The position numbers and the translations under genes are program-made. The notes under the pieces are model-generated. The model ran no database searches and was not told where the DNA came from. It saw nothing but the letters and a program-made list of their open reading frames with translations. A DNA stretch of 64,000 nucleotides from Tahibacter harae (GTDB lineage: Bacteria; Pseudomonadota; Gammaproteobacteria; Xanthomonadales; Rhodanobacteraceae): assembly GCF_024437735.1 (NCBI RefSeq), contig NZ_JANFQO010000015.1:62001-126000 (forward strand), given 5' to 3'. Shown here in pieces: positions 8,751 through 17,253 of the stretch (positions within the stretch are counted from its first letter, which is position 1; each line of letters begins with the position of its first letter).

Positions 8751-9542
8751 TCATTGTTCGCGGGCGAGCAGCCGTTCGATCACCTTGCCGGCGGCAACCA
8801 TGCCGAAGGCCGCCGTGACGTGCATGGCCGCGCCCAGGCCGGCGCCGCAATCCAGGCGGAAGCCCTCGGCCGCGCCGGCCGGGCGCGTGCCGCAGACCGT
8901 GCCGTCGGCCTGGGGATAGCGCACGTTCTCCAGCGAAAAGACCGCCGGCACGCTGAAATAGCGGTCGCGGTTGCGCGGGAAGCCGAAATCCTGGCGCAGT
9001 TTCTTGCGGATCAGCGACAGCAGCGCATCGTGCTCGGTACGCGACAGGTCGCGCACCTGGATGCGCGTGGCATCCACGCGGCCGCCGGCGGAGCCGACCA
9101 CGACCAGCGGCTGCTTGCGCCGCCGGCACCAGGCGATCAGCTCAACCTTGACGCGGAAGCTGTCGCAGGCGTCCAGCACCGCGTCGAAGCCGCCCCCCAG
9201 CAGTTCCTCCAGGTTGGACGGCGTGACGAAGCTGGGCACCGCGGCAACCTGGATGGCGGGATTGATCGCCCGCGCGCGCTCGGCCAGCACCTCGACCTTG
9301 GCGCGGCCGAAATTGCCCTCCAGCGCATGCAATTGACGATTGGTGTTGGATACGCAGACATCGTCGGCGTCGATCAGGGTCAGCCGCCCCACGCCGCTGC
9401 GCGCCAGCGCCTCGACGCTCCAGGAACCCACTCCGCCCACCCCGACCACGGCGACGTGGGCCTGGGCCAGCCGCTGCGCCGTGCCGCGCCCATACAGACG
9501 ATCGACGCCGCCGAAGCGGGCCGAGTAAATTTCATCGGACAT
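8751..9542 (-). CDS. tcdA: tRNA threonylcarbamoyladenosine dehydratase TcdA (CsdL)
   Basis: A 263-residue E1/ThiF-like enzyme that uses ATP to cyclise t6A37 to ct6A in ANN-decoding tRNAs. It has the ATP-binding VVGVGGVGSWSVEALARSG (about 31-49), the Asp-Arg motif LIDADDVCVSNTNRQ, and DACDSFRVKVELI. The length and the N-terminal start RFGGVDRLYG match E. coli TcdA. ATG is at 9542. No csdA or csdE partner is adjacent. Confidence 0.93.
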   Translation of the reverse strand: MSDEIYSARFGGVDRLYGRGTAQRLAQAHVAVVGVGGVGSWSVEALARSGVGRLTLIDADDVCVSNTNRQLHALEGNFGRAKVEVLAERARAINPAIQVAAVPSFVTPSNLEELLGGGFDAVLDACDSFRVKVELIAWCRRRKQPLVVVGSAGGRVDATRIQVRDLSRTEHDALLSLIRKKLRQDFGFPRNRDRYFSVPAVFSLENVRYPQADGTVCGTRPAGAAEGFRLDCGAGLGAAMHVTAAFGMVAAGKVIERLLAREQ

Positions 9543-9844
9543 GGGGGAATTGTAGCGGGTCGGGATTCGGGATTCGAAAGGCGGGATCGAAAGTCAGCCC
9601 TCCCGGGAGCCGATCAGGACTGGCGATCCGCGCCCGGATCATGGGGCCGGGTCAAGATCCGGAGCGGCACAGATCCCAACCTTCGGTTCCGGTTCCAGCC
9701 GCCCATCCGTAGAATCGCCGACTCTCGCAGGAACGAACCACTCTCAGGGAGCCGGGGGAGCCAGCGGCCGCAGGCCGGCAGCGGCTCCGGCTCACGCAAC
9801 TGCACCGCCCTCAGTCCCGAATCTCGAATCCCCACCTCACCCCC
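9543..9844. repeat. dispersed palindromic repeat copy C spanning the tcdA-cytochrome gap
   Basis: GGGATTCGGGATTCG (9562-9576) and its inverted partner TCCCGAATCTCGAATCCCC (9815-9833) flank about 240 bp of non-coding sequence. No gene is seen in this 302-bp gap; the repeat pair occupies nearly all of it. Confidence 0.55.
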
Positions 9845-10234
9845 ATGCGCTCTGTCCTGATCCTCTTGGCCGGCCTGCTTGTCGGCGCCCTTGCCGCCTT
9901 CAGCGCCGCCAATGCCCTGCGCCAGCGCAATGCCTGGCCGCGCGGGGTGATGGCGGTGATGCAGCATCACCTGGGCGAACTGCGCCGGCTGCAGCGCGCC
10001 GGCAATTGCCAGGCCGCGGCCACGGCGCCGCACTGGCAGCGCCTGGCCCAGATCGGCGCAGACATCGGCCCTTCGCAGCCCGGCTTCGCACCGGACTACC
10101 ACGACCAGGCCCGCCGCTTCGTCGCGCTCGCCGGCGGCTACGCCGCCGCGCCGCCAGCCGACTGCAAGGCGCTGGACGCGCCGCTGCAGCAGGTAGCCGA
10201 GGCCTGCCAGAACTGCCACCGCGACTACCGCTGA
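9845..10234 (+). CDS. cytochrome c'-like protein (c-type cytochrome)
   Basis: A 129-residue protein with an N-terminal signal anchor (VLILLAGLLVGALAAFSAANAL) and a single CxxCH haem motif at the extreme C-terminus (CQNCHRDYR). A C-terminal haem site after a mostly helical body (MQHHLGELRRL, LPLQQVAEACQNCH-type last helix) is the cytochrome c' / c556 layout. It should be periplasmic. Cytochrome c' proteins bind NO or transfer electrons; the exact role here is unknown. No partner oxidoreductase is adjacent. Confidence 0.78.
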   Translation: MRSVLILLAGLLVGALAAFSAANALRQRNAWPRGVMAVMQHHLGELRRLQRAGNCQAAATAPHWQRLAQIGADIGPSQPGFAPDYHDQARRFVALAGGYAAAPPADCKALDAPLQQVAEACQNCHRDYR

Positions 10235-10606
10235 GTGCGCTGCCGGCGGCCTCTGCCGTCCGTACCTGCCGGCAGAGGCCGCGCCGGCAGCGCGCGACGT
10301 GCCGCCGGGGAACAGCTCACCGCCGTCCAGGCGTCGCCCGCCGCGGTGCCATCGTACCGGCCTCCTGCGGCGTCATCGCCCGATCTCACAACGCCCGGCG
10401 CCAGGCGCACCGGCTACCGCAGCGTTCCCGCGGGCTTGCCGCGCCGCCGTCGCCGCGGCCGGCGGCGCCCTGCCGCGATTCTTGCAATACGCAACGTTTG
10501 CGCCGTCGCGGCACACTCGCCCACGGCTGCGCAATTCCACTAGTATCGAAGCCGCTACCCCATCGTATGCAGGTACGATCGGCCCACGACGAACAGCCCG
10601 GCGCAG
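10235..10606. other. intergenic region upstream of the quorum-sensing locus
   Basis: A 372-bp gap with no recognisable gene. The 3' end holds a short inverted repeat (10562-10579) just before the kinase start. Open frames here are GC-driven and lack protein features. Confidence 0.5.
10562..10579. promoter_or_regulatory. inverted repeat upstream of the lqs-like operon
   Basis: ATCGTA-N6-TACGAT, a perfect 6-bp inverted repeat whose end is 27 bp before the kinase start. Its size and place suit a dimeric regulator's operator, but one short repeat in GC-rich DNA could be chance. Confidence 0.25.
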
Positions 10607-11977
10607 ATGAACACCAGCGACGCCTTTCAGACTGTGAGCCGCCGCGTCAACGGAATGTCGCGACTGGCCTGGTGGCATCTCAAGCGCGCCTGGCGCCGCT
10701 TGCAGACAGCCATCTTCACCCGTGCGCGCTATTCCGAGCCCAAGATGCGCTGGATGGGCGCCCTGGGCGTATTCGGCTTCCCGACCTATTACCTCGTCTG
10801 GGCCAAGCTGCTGCCCCAGCCCTACGAAAGCCTGGGCCTGCGCCTGTTCGGCTCGCTGCTGTTCCTGCCGCTGATGCTGGTCAGCCAATGGCCGAGCCGG
10901 CTGCGCGCCTGGCTGCCGCTGTACTGGTACCTGGCGATGACCTTCGCCCTGCCGTTCTTCTTTTCCTACATGCTGCTGCAGAACGGCGCGACCGTGGCCT
11001 GGCTGCTGTCGCACCTGATCTCGGTGTTCCTGATGGTGATGCTGTTCGACATGGGCAGCTTCATCGTCACCGGCATCGTCGGCACGCTGCTGGCGGTGAT
11101 CGCCTATGCACTGGCGCCGGCGCAGCCGCTGGCCACCCAGGCGCTGCTGGCCTATTCGCCGGTGTGGGCCTTCGCGCTGATCTCGGGCTCGGTGTTCAGT
11201 ATTTCCCACAGCATGAGCAACCAGGCGCGCATCGACGCCATCATCGCCGCGACCAACAACATCGCGCACGAACTGCGCACGCCGCTGGCCTCGGTGCGTA
11301 TCGCCACCCAGGCGGTGGACCGCTTCCTGCCGCTGCTGGCCGAGTCTCACCGCAAGGCGGTACAGGCCCGGCTGGATGTGCCTGAGCTGCGCGAATCGCA
11401 GCTGGGCCGCCTGGGCAAGGCGATGGACACCATAGGCCGCGAAGTCGAGCACGCCAACACCGTGATCGACATGCTGCTGGTCGCGGCGCGGCCCATAGGC
11501 GCGCTGCAGCTGGAGCCGGTTTCCGCGCGCGACTGCGTGCAGGAGGCGCTGGAACGCTATCCGTTCGGCTCGCAGCACGAACGCAGCCGCGTGAGCCTGG
11601 GCGTCGGCGACGATTTCCAGTTCAACGGCTCGCGCCTGCTGCTGGTCCACGTGCTGTTCAACCTGATAAAAAATTCCTTATTCCACACCGGACGCGCGGG
11701 CAAAGGTAGTATCGTACTGAGCGTACACGCCGACGAGGGAGGACAGCGCGTGGTCTGCCACGATACCGGTCCGGGCATTCCACCGGACGTACTGCCGCAT
11801 ATCTTTGAACGTTTCTATTCCAGCGCCACCGACTACAGCACCGGCCTGGGCGTCGGCCTGTCGTTCGTGCGCATGGCGCTGGAGCGCATGGGCGCGTCGA
11901 TCATCTGCCGATCCACGTTCGGCGAATTCACCGAGTTCACGATCGTCTTTCCGGACCTGACGCCGAGGGAATCCTGA
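10607..11977 (+). CDS. lqsS: CqsS/LqsS-like alpha-hydroxyketone sensor histidine kinase
   Basis: A 456-residue membrane sensor kinase. Residues about 48-200 hold six hydrophobic helices with no large periplasmic loop, as in CqsS/LqsS, which sense hydrophobic ketones within the membrane domain. The H-box NNIAHELRTPLASVRIA has the phospho-acceptor His221. The ATPase domain has the N-box LIKNSLFHTG, DTGPGIP and GLGVGLSFVR. There is no fused receiver domain, as in Legionella LqsS and unlike Vibrio CqsS. The last base of its stop overlaps the start of the response regulator, and a CqsA-type synthase follows, which gives the main support for the ligand class. Confidence 0.85.
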   Translation: MNTSDAFQTVSRRVNGMSRLAWWHLKRAWRRLQTAIFTRARYSEPKMRWMGALGVFGFPTYYLVWAKLLPQPYESLGLRLFGSLLFLPLMLVSQWPSRLRAWLPLYWYLAMTFALPFFFSYMLLQNGATVAWLLSHLISVFLMVMLFDMGSFIVTGIVGTLLAVIAYALAPAQPLATQALLAYSPVWAFALISGSVFSISHSMSNQARIDAIIAATNNIAHELRTPLASVRIATQAVDRFLPLLAESHRKAVQARLDVPELRESQLGRLGKAMDTIGREVEHANTVIDMLLVAARPIGALQLEPVSARDCVQEALERYPFGSQHERSRVSLGVGDDFQFNGSRLLLVHVLFNLIKNSLFHTGRAGKGSIVLSVHADEGGQRVVCHDTGPGIPPDVLPHIFERFYSSATDYSTGLGVGLSFVRMALERMGASIICRSTFGEFTEFTIVFPDLTPRES

Positions 11978-13002
11978 TGCTAGCCGGTTCCGCCGCGATC
12001 CCGCCGTTCTACTTCCCGACCACGACGGTGCTGGTCGACGACCACGAGGAATACCTCGACGTAGTGCCGCTGATGCTCGATCCCATGCTGCACCTGCGGC
12101 CGTTCAGCTCGCCGCGCATGGCCCTGGCCGCGCTCGGCAGCGCCGGCAGCCGGCCGGTGCCCGGCGGAGGCTGGCTCTACCGCTGGAAGGACCGCCCTTC
12201 GCAGACCCAGGAACTGGTCGCCCTTGATGTGGACTCCATCCACCGCATTGTCTATGACCCGGAGCGCTTTTCCGAGGTTTCGGTGCTGGTGGTCGACTAC
12301 TTCATGCCGGAAATGGACGGTGTCACATTCTGCAAGCGGCTGAACAATCCACTGATCGGAAAAATCCTGCTGACCGGCCGGGCGGAGGATTCGGTGGCGA
12401 TCGAAGCCTTCAATTCCGGCGTCATCGACCGCTTCATCCGCAAGAGCGATCCGCAGGCCATGGCCAAGCTGCAGATCGCCATACGCGAACTGCAGCAGCG
12501 CTATTTCGAGCGCGCCGGCGCCTTCGTCGCCGAGGCCCTGGCCATGGGCCGCTTCGCTTTCCTGCGCGATCCGGCCTTCCGCGCGGTATTCGATTCCGTG
12601 GTCGCCACGTTCCAGCCGATCGAGTCGTACGTGGTCTGCAATCCCACCGGCGTGCTGATGCTCGACGCCTGGGGCGTGGGCCGCTTCCTGCTGGTGCAGA
12701 CCGACGACGACCTGCGCGAACAGCACGATATCGCCGAGGACCGCGGCGCGCCCGACACCCTGCTGCGCGCACTGCGTTCGGGCAGCGCCCTGCCCTGGTT
12801 CTGGTCCAGCGGCGGCTACTACAGCCCGCAGATCGCCGACCCTGCCGCCAACCTGTTTCCGGCCACACCGGTACAGGGCGAAACCTGCTACTACTTCAGC
12901 CTCATCGATCATCTCGAACCGCTGCAGCTGGCTCACGTGAAATCCTACCGAAGCTGGCTGCGCGAACAGGACAGTCTGGACGTTCCGCCACGCGCGGGCT
13001 AG
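11977..13002 (+). CDS. lqsR: LqsR-like response regulator with expanded receiver domain
   Basis: A 341-residue regulator. The acidic pair is in TTVLVDDHEEYLD (Asp21-Asp22) and the phospho-acceptor in VLVVDYFMPEMDG (Asp107). The conserved Thr and Lys follow in ILLTGRAED and RFIRKSDP. The 85-residue gap between acidic pair and acceptor is about twice that of CheY-like receivers. The same late acceptor position (Asp108) is reported for Legionella LqsR. Residues about 180-341 are a non-HTH output region, so it does not look like a DNA-binding regulator. It overlaps the kinase gene by 1 bp, which implies coupled expression. Confidence 0.83.
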   Translation: MLAGSAAIPPFYFPTTTVLVDDHEEYLDVVPLMLDPMLHLRPFSSPRMALAALGSAGSRPVPGGGWLYRWKDRPSQTQELVALDVDSIHRIVYDPERFSEVSVLVVDYFMPEMDGVTFCKRLNNPLIGKILLTGRAEDSVAIEAFNSGVIDRFIRKSDPQAMAKLQIAIRELQQRYFERAGAFVAEALAMGRFAFLRDPAFRAVFDSVVATFQPIESYVVCNPTGVLMLDAWGVGRFLLVQTDDDLREQHDIAEDRGAPDTLLRALRSGSALPWFWSSGGYYSPQIADPAANLFPATPVQGETCYYFSLIDHLEPLQLAHVKSYRSWLREQDSLDVPPRAG

Positions 13003-13133
13003 GCCACGAAGCAGTACCGCAAACCTCTCGATTCCGACCGGCCCACGGCCGGACCGGTCGTCCCGCTGCGGCACAGAAACCGCAGCCAGCCAGGGATGGC
13101 TTGGTCCATAACTCCCGTGAGAGGTTTGCAATC

Positions 13134-14423
13134 ATGAGTATTTCCTTCCCGTCCGTCGTTACCCCGTCCTTCACCAAGCTGCTGCCGGCGCGTTCCCCGG
13201 AACTGCCCGAGTTCGCCCGCCAGCGCGTCGAACGCTTCCACAACGAGCGCGTCGCCGCCTGCTGGGAAGGACGCCACATCCTGCGCGGCCTCAAGCCCGG
13301 TCCCTCGGCGCTGATGCTGCAAAGCAACGACTACCTCGCCATCACGCGCCATGCCGACATCGTCGCGGCGCAGCGCGAGGCCCTGCTCAATGCCGGCAAC
13401 GGCGCGATGATGTCCGGCCTGTTCCTGCAGCAGGACGACGATCCGCTGCACGTGATCGAACGCGAGCTGGCCCTGGCCCTGGGCAGCGAGGAAACCATCC
13501 TGTGCCAGTCGGGCTATGTGGCCAATGTCGGCCTGGTTCAGACGCTGGCCGGCGAACGCACGCCGGTCTACGTCGACATGCTCGCGCATGCCTCGCTGTG
13601 GGAAGGCGTCAAGGCCGCCGGCGCGCAGGCGGTGCCCATCTACCACAACGATCCGGAGTACCTGGAACGGCAGATGCTGCGCCACGGCCCCGGCGTGGTG
13701 CTGGTGGACTCGATCTACAGCACCAACGGCAGCGTATGCCCGCTGGCGGATTTCGCCGACGTGGTGCAGCGCCGCGGCGGCGTGTTCATCGTCGACGAAT
13801 CGCATTCGCTGGGCACGCACGGCGTACACGGCGAAGGCCTGGTGGCCAACCTCGGCCTCAACGACAAGGTGCATTTCGTCACCGCCAGCCTGGCCAAGGC
13901 CTACTGCGCGCGCGCGGGGCTGATCAGTTGCAGCCGGCGTTTCAAGCCGTATTTCGCGTTTGAATCCATGCCGGCGATCTTCTCCTCCACCCTGCTGCCG
14001 CCGGAGCTGGCCGGCATCGAGGCCTCGCACCGCGTGATCCAGCGCGAAGGCTGGCGCCGCGCACGCCTGCAGCACGTGACGCGGCGCGTACGCGAGGCGC
14101 TGACCGAACTGGGTTATCCGATCGGTTCGGGCACGGAGCAGATCATCGCACTGGAAGTAGGCAGCGAAGCCGCGGTCATGCGCGTGCGCGATGCGTTCGA
14201 GGCGGAGAACGTATTCGGCGCGATCTTCTGCGCGCCGGCCACGGCCAAGAACCGCGCCCTGCTGCGCCTGACCTTGCACGCCGGCCTGGACGACGATGCG
14301 GTGAACCGCCTTATCGCCGCCTGCACCCGCCTGCGCGACAAGGTCGATCTGGCCGAATGGAGCGCGAGCCGGCGCGAACGCCGCAATGTGGCCAAGCCGC
14401 CGGCACTGGGCGAAGTGGCCTGA
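13134..14423 (+). CDS. cqsA: CqsA/LqsA-type alpha-hydroxyketone autoinducer synthase
   Basis: A 429-residue PLP-dependent aminotransferase-fold enzyme (alpha-oxoamine synthase family). It condenses an acyl-CoA with an amino-acid-derived substrate on the way to alpha-hydroxyketone signals such as CAI-1 or LAI-1. LMLQSNDYLAITRH is the CqsA-type N-terminal motif, VFIVDESHSLGTHG (Asp221, His224) binds PLP, and VTASLAKAYCARAG carries the Schiff-base lysine (Lys255). The C-terminal extension resembles CqsA rather than KBL or BioF. ATG 13134 has GAGAGG upstream; the frame opens earlier at a TTG (13101). It follows the regulator by 131 bp and has a hairpin terminator after it. Confidence 0.9.
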   Translation: MSISFPSVVTPSFTKLLPARSPELPEFARQRVERFHNERVAACWEGRHILRGLKPGPSALMLQSNDYLAITRHADIVAAQREALLNAGNGAMMSGLFLQQDDDPLHVIERELALALGSEETILCQSGYVANVGLVQTLAGERTPVYVDMLAHASLWEGVKAAGAQAVPIYHNDPEYLERQMLRHGPGVVLVDSIYSTNGSVCPLADFADVVQRRGGVFIVDESHSLGTHGVHGEGLVANLGLNDKVHFVTASLAKAYCARAGLISCSRRFKPYFAFESMPAIFSSTLLPPELAGIEASHRVIQREGWRRARLQHVTRRVREALTELGYPIGSGTEQIIALEVGSEAAVMRVRDAFEAENVFGAIFCAPATAKNRALLRLTLHAGLDDDAVNRLIAACTRLRDKVDLAEWSASRRERRNVAKPPALGEVA

Positions 14424-14445
14424 CCGCAGTCCTGCAATACGAACC

Positions 14446-14470
14446 AAGGCGGCCGCAAGGCCGCCTTGTT
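14446..14470 (+). terminator. hairpin terminator after the autoinducer synthase
   Basis: AAGGCGGCC (14446-14454), GCAA tetraloop, GGCCGCCTT (14459-14467), then GTT. A perfect 9-bp stem 22 bp after the cqsA stop; the U-run is weak. Confidence 0.65.
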
Positions 14471-14782
14471 CCTGCGGCGATGCCTGCGCTGCCGGCGGTC
14501 CCGCGCGGTGCGGAGCACGCCCGAGATTCGCTGCCGCGGATCGCCCGCCACGCTTCGCGCCGATCTCCCGGCGCGCGCCGGATGCCGAAACTGCTTCGCC
14601 ATCGCACAGGCTGCGCGCCCGCTGCAGACCACAATCCTGTCCACGCCGCCGATGCGCGCACGGTACAAAAGCTGCGCTGCGCATCGCTGGCGAAAATCCG
14701 CCCACACCGCCGCCCACGCAGCAATCGCGCACCGCGGCCCGCGCCGCGTATATTGCGATCCTGATTTGCGCGGAGCCCTGCC
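14471..14782. other. intergenic region, no gene recognised
   Basis: About 310 bp between the synthase terminator and the next gene. No supported frame. TATATT at 14749-14754 could be a -10 box for the downstream gene, but no good -35 is visible. Confidence 0.4.
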
Positions 14783-15652
14783 ATGCGTCGCCTGCTGTTC
14801 GCCGTATCCATCCTGTTCGCACCGCCGCTGCTGGCGCAGCCGGCCGCACTGGAAGCTTTGCTCGCCTGCCGCGATGCGCTGGCCCTGAACGAAGCCGTCG
14901 CAGTGCAGGAAGCGCGGTACACCAGTCAGGCGCAGTGCCGCAGCCATCGCCGCGGCGCCGCCGTCGACCTGCAATGCGAACCGCGCGTGCCGCTCAAGCT
15001 GTTCGGCCTGCCGCTGCGGGAATTCTCGCTGCACGAATCGGCAGCCCGCGGCCATGTCGCGACCAGCGTACTGCGCGCCAGCCTGAACAACGCGCGCGAC
15101 GCCGCGCAGAAAAGCCTGCGCGGCGTATTTGAACCCGAAGGCGCCGAGTACTACCGCCTGAACCTGGGCGACGGCCTCAGCCTGCGCCTGGGCGAACGCG
15201 AGGACGGCGCGGCGGAACTGGCCTGCGAAGCCGCGCCGGCGGATCTGCAACGGCGCCGCCGCGACGGCGTCGACGCCGCCCACGGCGCGGTCGGCGGCAA
15301 GGTGAGCTTTCCCGGCAAGACCCTGCCGGCCATGCTGGTCTGCGCCGTACCTGTGCGGCCCCGCAGTTCCGGCAACTGGTGCGTGATCAGCGCGGAAAAC
15401 AATCCCAGTTACCACATCGGCAATATTCCGGCCGGCGAGTACTACCTGCTGGCCTGGCCGCGCGGCGGCAATCCCAATCACTTCGTCGCCGCCCACGCGC
15501 GCAGCTTGCAGGACTGCCCGCCGGCCAGTCCCGGCTGCGCCAGCGGCGTGCTGGAGACGGTGTGGATAGGCGCCGGCGCGGTGCAGGGCGGCATCAATCT
15601 GGACGGAATTTTCACCACGCTGCCGGGCAACTTGGCGCAGCCGCCGTATTAG
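14783..15652 (+). CDS. secreted protein of unknown function
   Basis: A 289-residue protein with a clear signal peptide (MRRLLFAVSILFAPPLLAQP). Residues 20-165 have two cysteine pairs (ACRDAL, QCRSHR, LQCEP) and no family I recognise. Residues about 170-289 look like a short beta-rich domain: GGKVSFPGKTLPAMLVCAVPV, then YHIGNIPAGEYYLLAWPRGGN. These resemble the prealbumin/carboxypeptidase-regulatory-like folds found in secreted proteins. No partner genes are adjacent, so no function is proposed. Confidence 0.75.
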   Translation: MRRLLFAVSILFAPPLLAQPAALEALLACRDALALNEAVAVQEARYTSQAQCRSHRRGAAVDLQCEPRVPLKLFGLPLREFSLHESAARGHVATSVLRASLNNARDAAQKSLRGVFEPEGAEYYRLNLGDGLSLRLGEREDGAAELACEAAPADLQRRRRDGVDAAHGAVGGKVSFPGKTLPAMLVCAVPVRPRSSGNWCVISAENNPSYHIGNIPAGEYYLLAWPRGGNPNHFVAAHARSLQDCPPASPGCASGVLETVWIGAGAVQGGINLDGIFTTLPGNLAQPPY

Positions 15653-15656
15653 GGCG

Positions 15657-15773
15657 GGGATTGGCTATTCGGGATTTGCGGAAGCGCGGTTTCGCGATCG
15701 TTCGTGTTTTCGTGCGGTCCCGGCAACGCAGCTGGGCGGCTCCGGCAAATCCCGAATCCGAATAACCAATCCC
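15657..15773. repeat. dispersed palindromic repeat, copy D
   Basis: GGGGATTGGCTATTCGGGA (15657-15675) pairs with TCCCGAATCCGAATAACCAA (about 15750-15769) in inverted orientation. It fills the gap between the secreted-protein gene and pirin, two convergent genes, and could act as a bidirectional transcription barrier. Confidence 0.6.
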
Positions 15774-15781
15774 GGCTCCCA

Positions 15782-16648
15782 TTACCCTGGCAGCGGAATG
15801 AACTCCGTCTCGCCCGGCACGGACGGGAAGCGCTGCTGCGCCCAGTCCTCCTTGGCCTGTTCTATGCGCTCGCGGCTGGAGGCGACGAAGTTCCACCACA
15901 GCAGGCGCGGGCCATCCAGCGGCGCGCCGCCGAGCAGTACGACGCGGCTGTCGCTGCGCGCGGTGAAGCGGTCGCTGGCGGGCGTCAGCACGCCCAGCTC
16001 GTTGCGCGCGAGCACGCTGTCGTCGACGTCGATCTCGCCTTCGATCACATACAGCGCGCGCTCGGCGTAGTCCGCATCCAGCACCAGGCTGGCGCCGGCG
16101 TCGAGTTCGATCAGCACGTAAAGCGTCGGCGCCGGCGCGGCCACCGGCGATTCCAGGCCGAAGGCCGTGCCGATCAGCACCTGCAGCCGGGCGCCGGGCA
16201 GTTGCGAACGCGGCAGGCCGGCGCCGGGGTAATGGCGGAACCAGGGTGCGCTTTCCTGCTGCTCCTGCGGCAGCGCGAGCCAGGTCTGCAGACCATGCAG
16301 GTATTGGCCCTGGGCGTGGGCCTCGTCGGTGCCGCGCTCGGAATGGACGATGCCGCGGCCGGCGCTCATCAGGTTGATGTCGCCCGGGCGGATCTCCTGC
16401 ACCGTGCCCAGGCTGTCGCGATGCACCATGCGGCCGGCCAGCAGATACGTCACCGTGGCCAGGCCGATATGCGGATGCGGCCGCACGTCGGTGCCGCGGC
16501 CCGGCGCCACCTGCAGCGGGCCGAATTCGTCGACGAAGACGAAGGGACCGACCGAGCGCGCCAGCTGATGCGGCAGGGCGCGGCGCACGATCAGGCCGCC
16601 GCCTATGTCATGGATGCGCGGCGTTATGCGGATGACGCTGTCGTTCAT
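15782..16648 (-). CDS. pirin family protein
   Basis: A 288-residue bicupin of the pirin family (Fe-binding; some members have quercetin dioxygenase activity or regulate central metabolism). The metal site is in DVRPHPHIGLATVTYLLAG (His pair) and INLMSAGRGIVHSER (His and Glu), in the N-terminal cupin. The C-terminal cupin has LYVIEGEIDVDDSVLARNELGVL and PLDGPRLLWWNFV, as in family members. ATG 16648. Monocistronic by context. Confidence 0.9.
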   Translation of the reverse strand: MNDSVIRITPRIHDIGGGLIVRRALPHQLARSVGPFVFVDEFGPLQVAPGRGTDVRPHPHIGLATVTYLLAGRMVHRDSLGTVQEIRPGDINLMSAGRGIVHSERGTDEAHAQGQYLHGLQTWLALPQEQQESAPWFRHYPGAGLPRSQLPGARLQVLIGTAFGLESPVAAPAPTLYVLIELDAGASLVLDADYAERALYVIEGEIDVDDSVLARNELGVLTPASDRFTARSDSRVVLLGGAPLDGPRLLWWNFVASSRERIEQAKEDWAQQRFPSVPGETEFIPLPG

Positions 16649-16694
16649 GCCTGCGGCCCCGGGCAGGCGCCGCGGCCGGAATGGCGCGGCGCGG

Positions 16695-16730
16695 AAATGA
16701 AAAACGCCACGAATTGCTTCGTGGCGTCCG
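16695..16730 (-). terminator. intrinsic terminator of the cold-shock gene
   Basis: A 10-bp stem, ACGCCACGAA (16704-16713), loop TTGC, TTCGTGGCGT (16718-16727). On the minus strand it is followed by TTTTCATTT. It lies 33 bp after the csp stop. Confidence 0.8.
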
Positions 16731-16760
16731 GACTCCCCACTTGCAACGGCCGTCGCTTGA

Positions 16761-16970
16761 TCAGAGCGGGCTGACTTCGTCGGCCTGCAGGCCCTTCTGG
16801 CCCTGCACCACCTTGAAGCTCACCTTCTGGCCTTCCTGCAGACTCTTGAATCCATTGCCCTGGATGGCGCGGAAATGCACGAAGACATCCTGGCCGTTCT
16901 CACGGGCAATGAAGCCAAACCCCTTGGCATCGTTGAACCACTTGACGGTACCAACCTCACGATCCGACAT
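16761..16970 (-). CDS. cspA: CspA-family cold-shock protein
   Basis: A 69-residue single cold-shock domain that binds single-stranded RNA and DNA. RNP1 KGFGFI (16-21) and RNP2 DVFVHF (28-33) are both present, with [10 protein letters not shown] at the start. ATG 16970 gives the usual length; an upstream ATG (16985) would add five residues. About 150 bp of AT-richer sequence upstream, including a run near 17117-17145, could be the long 5' leader usual for csp mRNAs. An intrinsic terminator follows. Confidence 0.93.
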   Translation of the reverse strand: MSDREVGTVKWFNDAKGFGFIARENGQDVFVHFRAIQGNGFKSLQEGQKVSFKVVQGQKGLQADEVSPL

Positions 16971-17253
16971 GAAACGCTCTCCCAAGCTTGAAACATAGAC
17001 GGCGCGGGGCCGTCGGCTTACTGGTTGCAGGGCTCAAGACAAAGCGATGACGCGAATCAACCGATAGGCTGGCATCGGGTCAGACATTCAGACCGTGCAA
17101 ACACAGCGCGACCAGTCTACTTAAGCTTTTTAACAAAATCGACAGTGTCTGAACCGCGACCGACCGGACTCGACCGCGGCGGCCCGGCGCCCCGCCGCCG
17201 GGCTGGCCATTCTCGCCCTGCCCGTGGCGGCCGCGGCCGGCTACCATCGGCCA

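Noticed and set aside
17117-17145. csp promoter
   Set aside because: The AT-rich run upstream of the cold-shock gene has no -35/-10 pair with acceptable spacing, so it is described only as a probable leader region.
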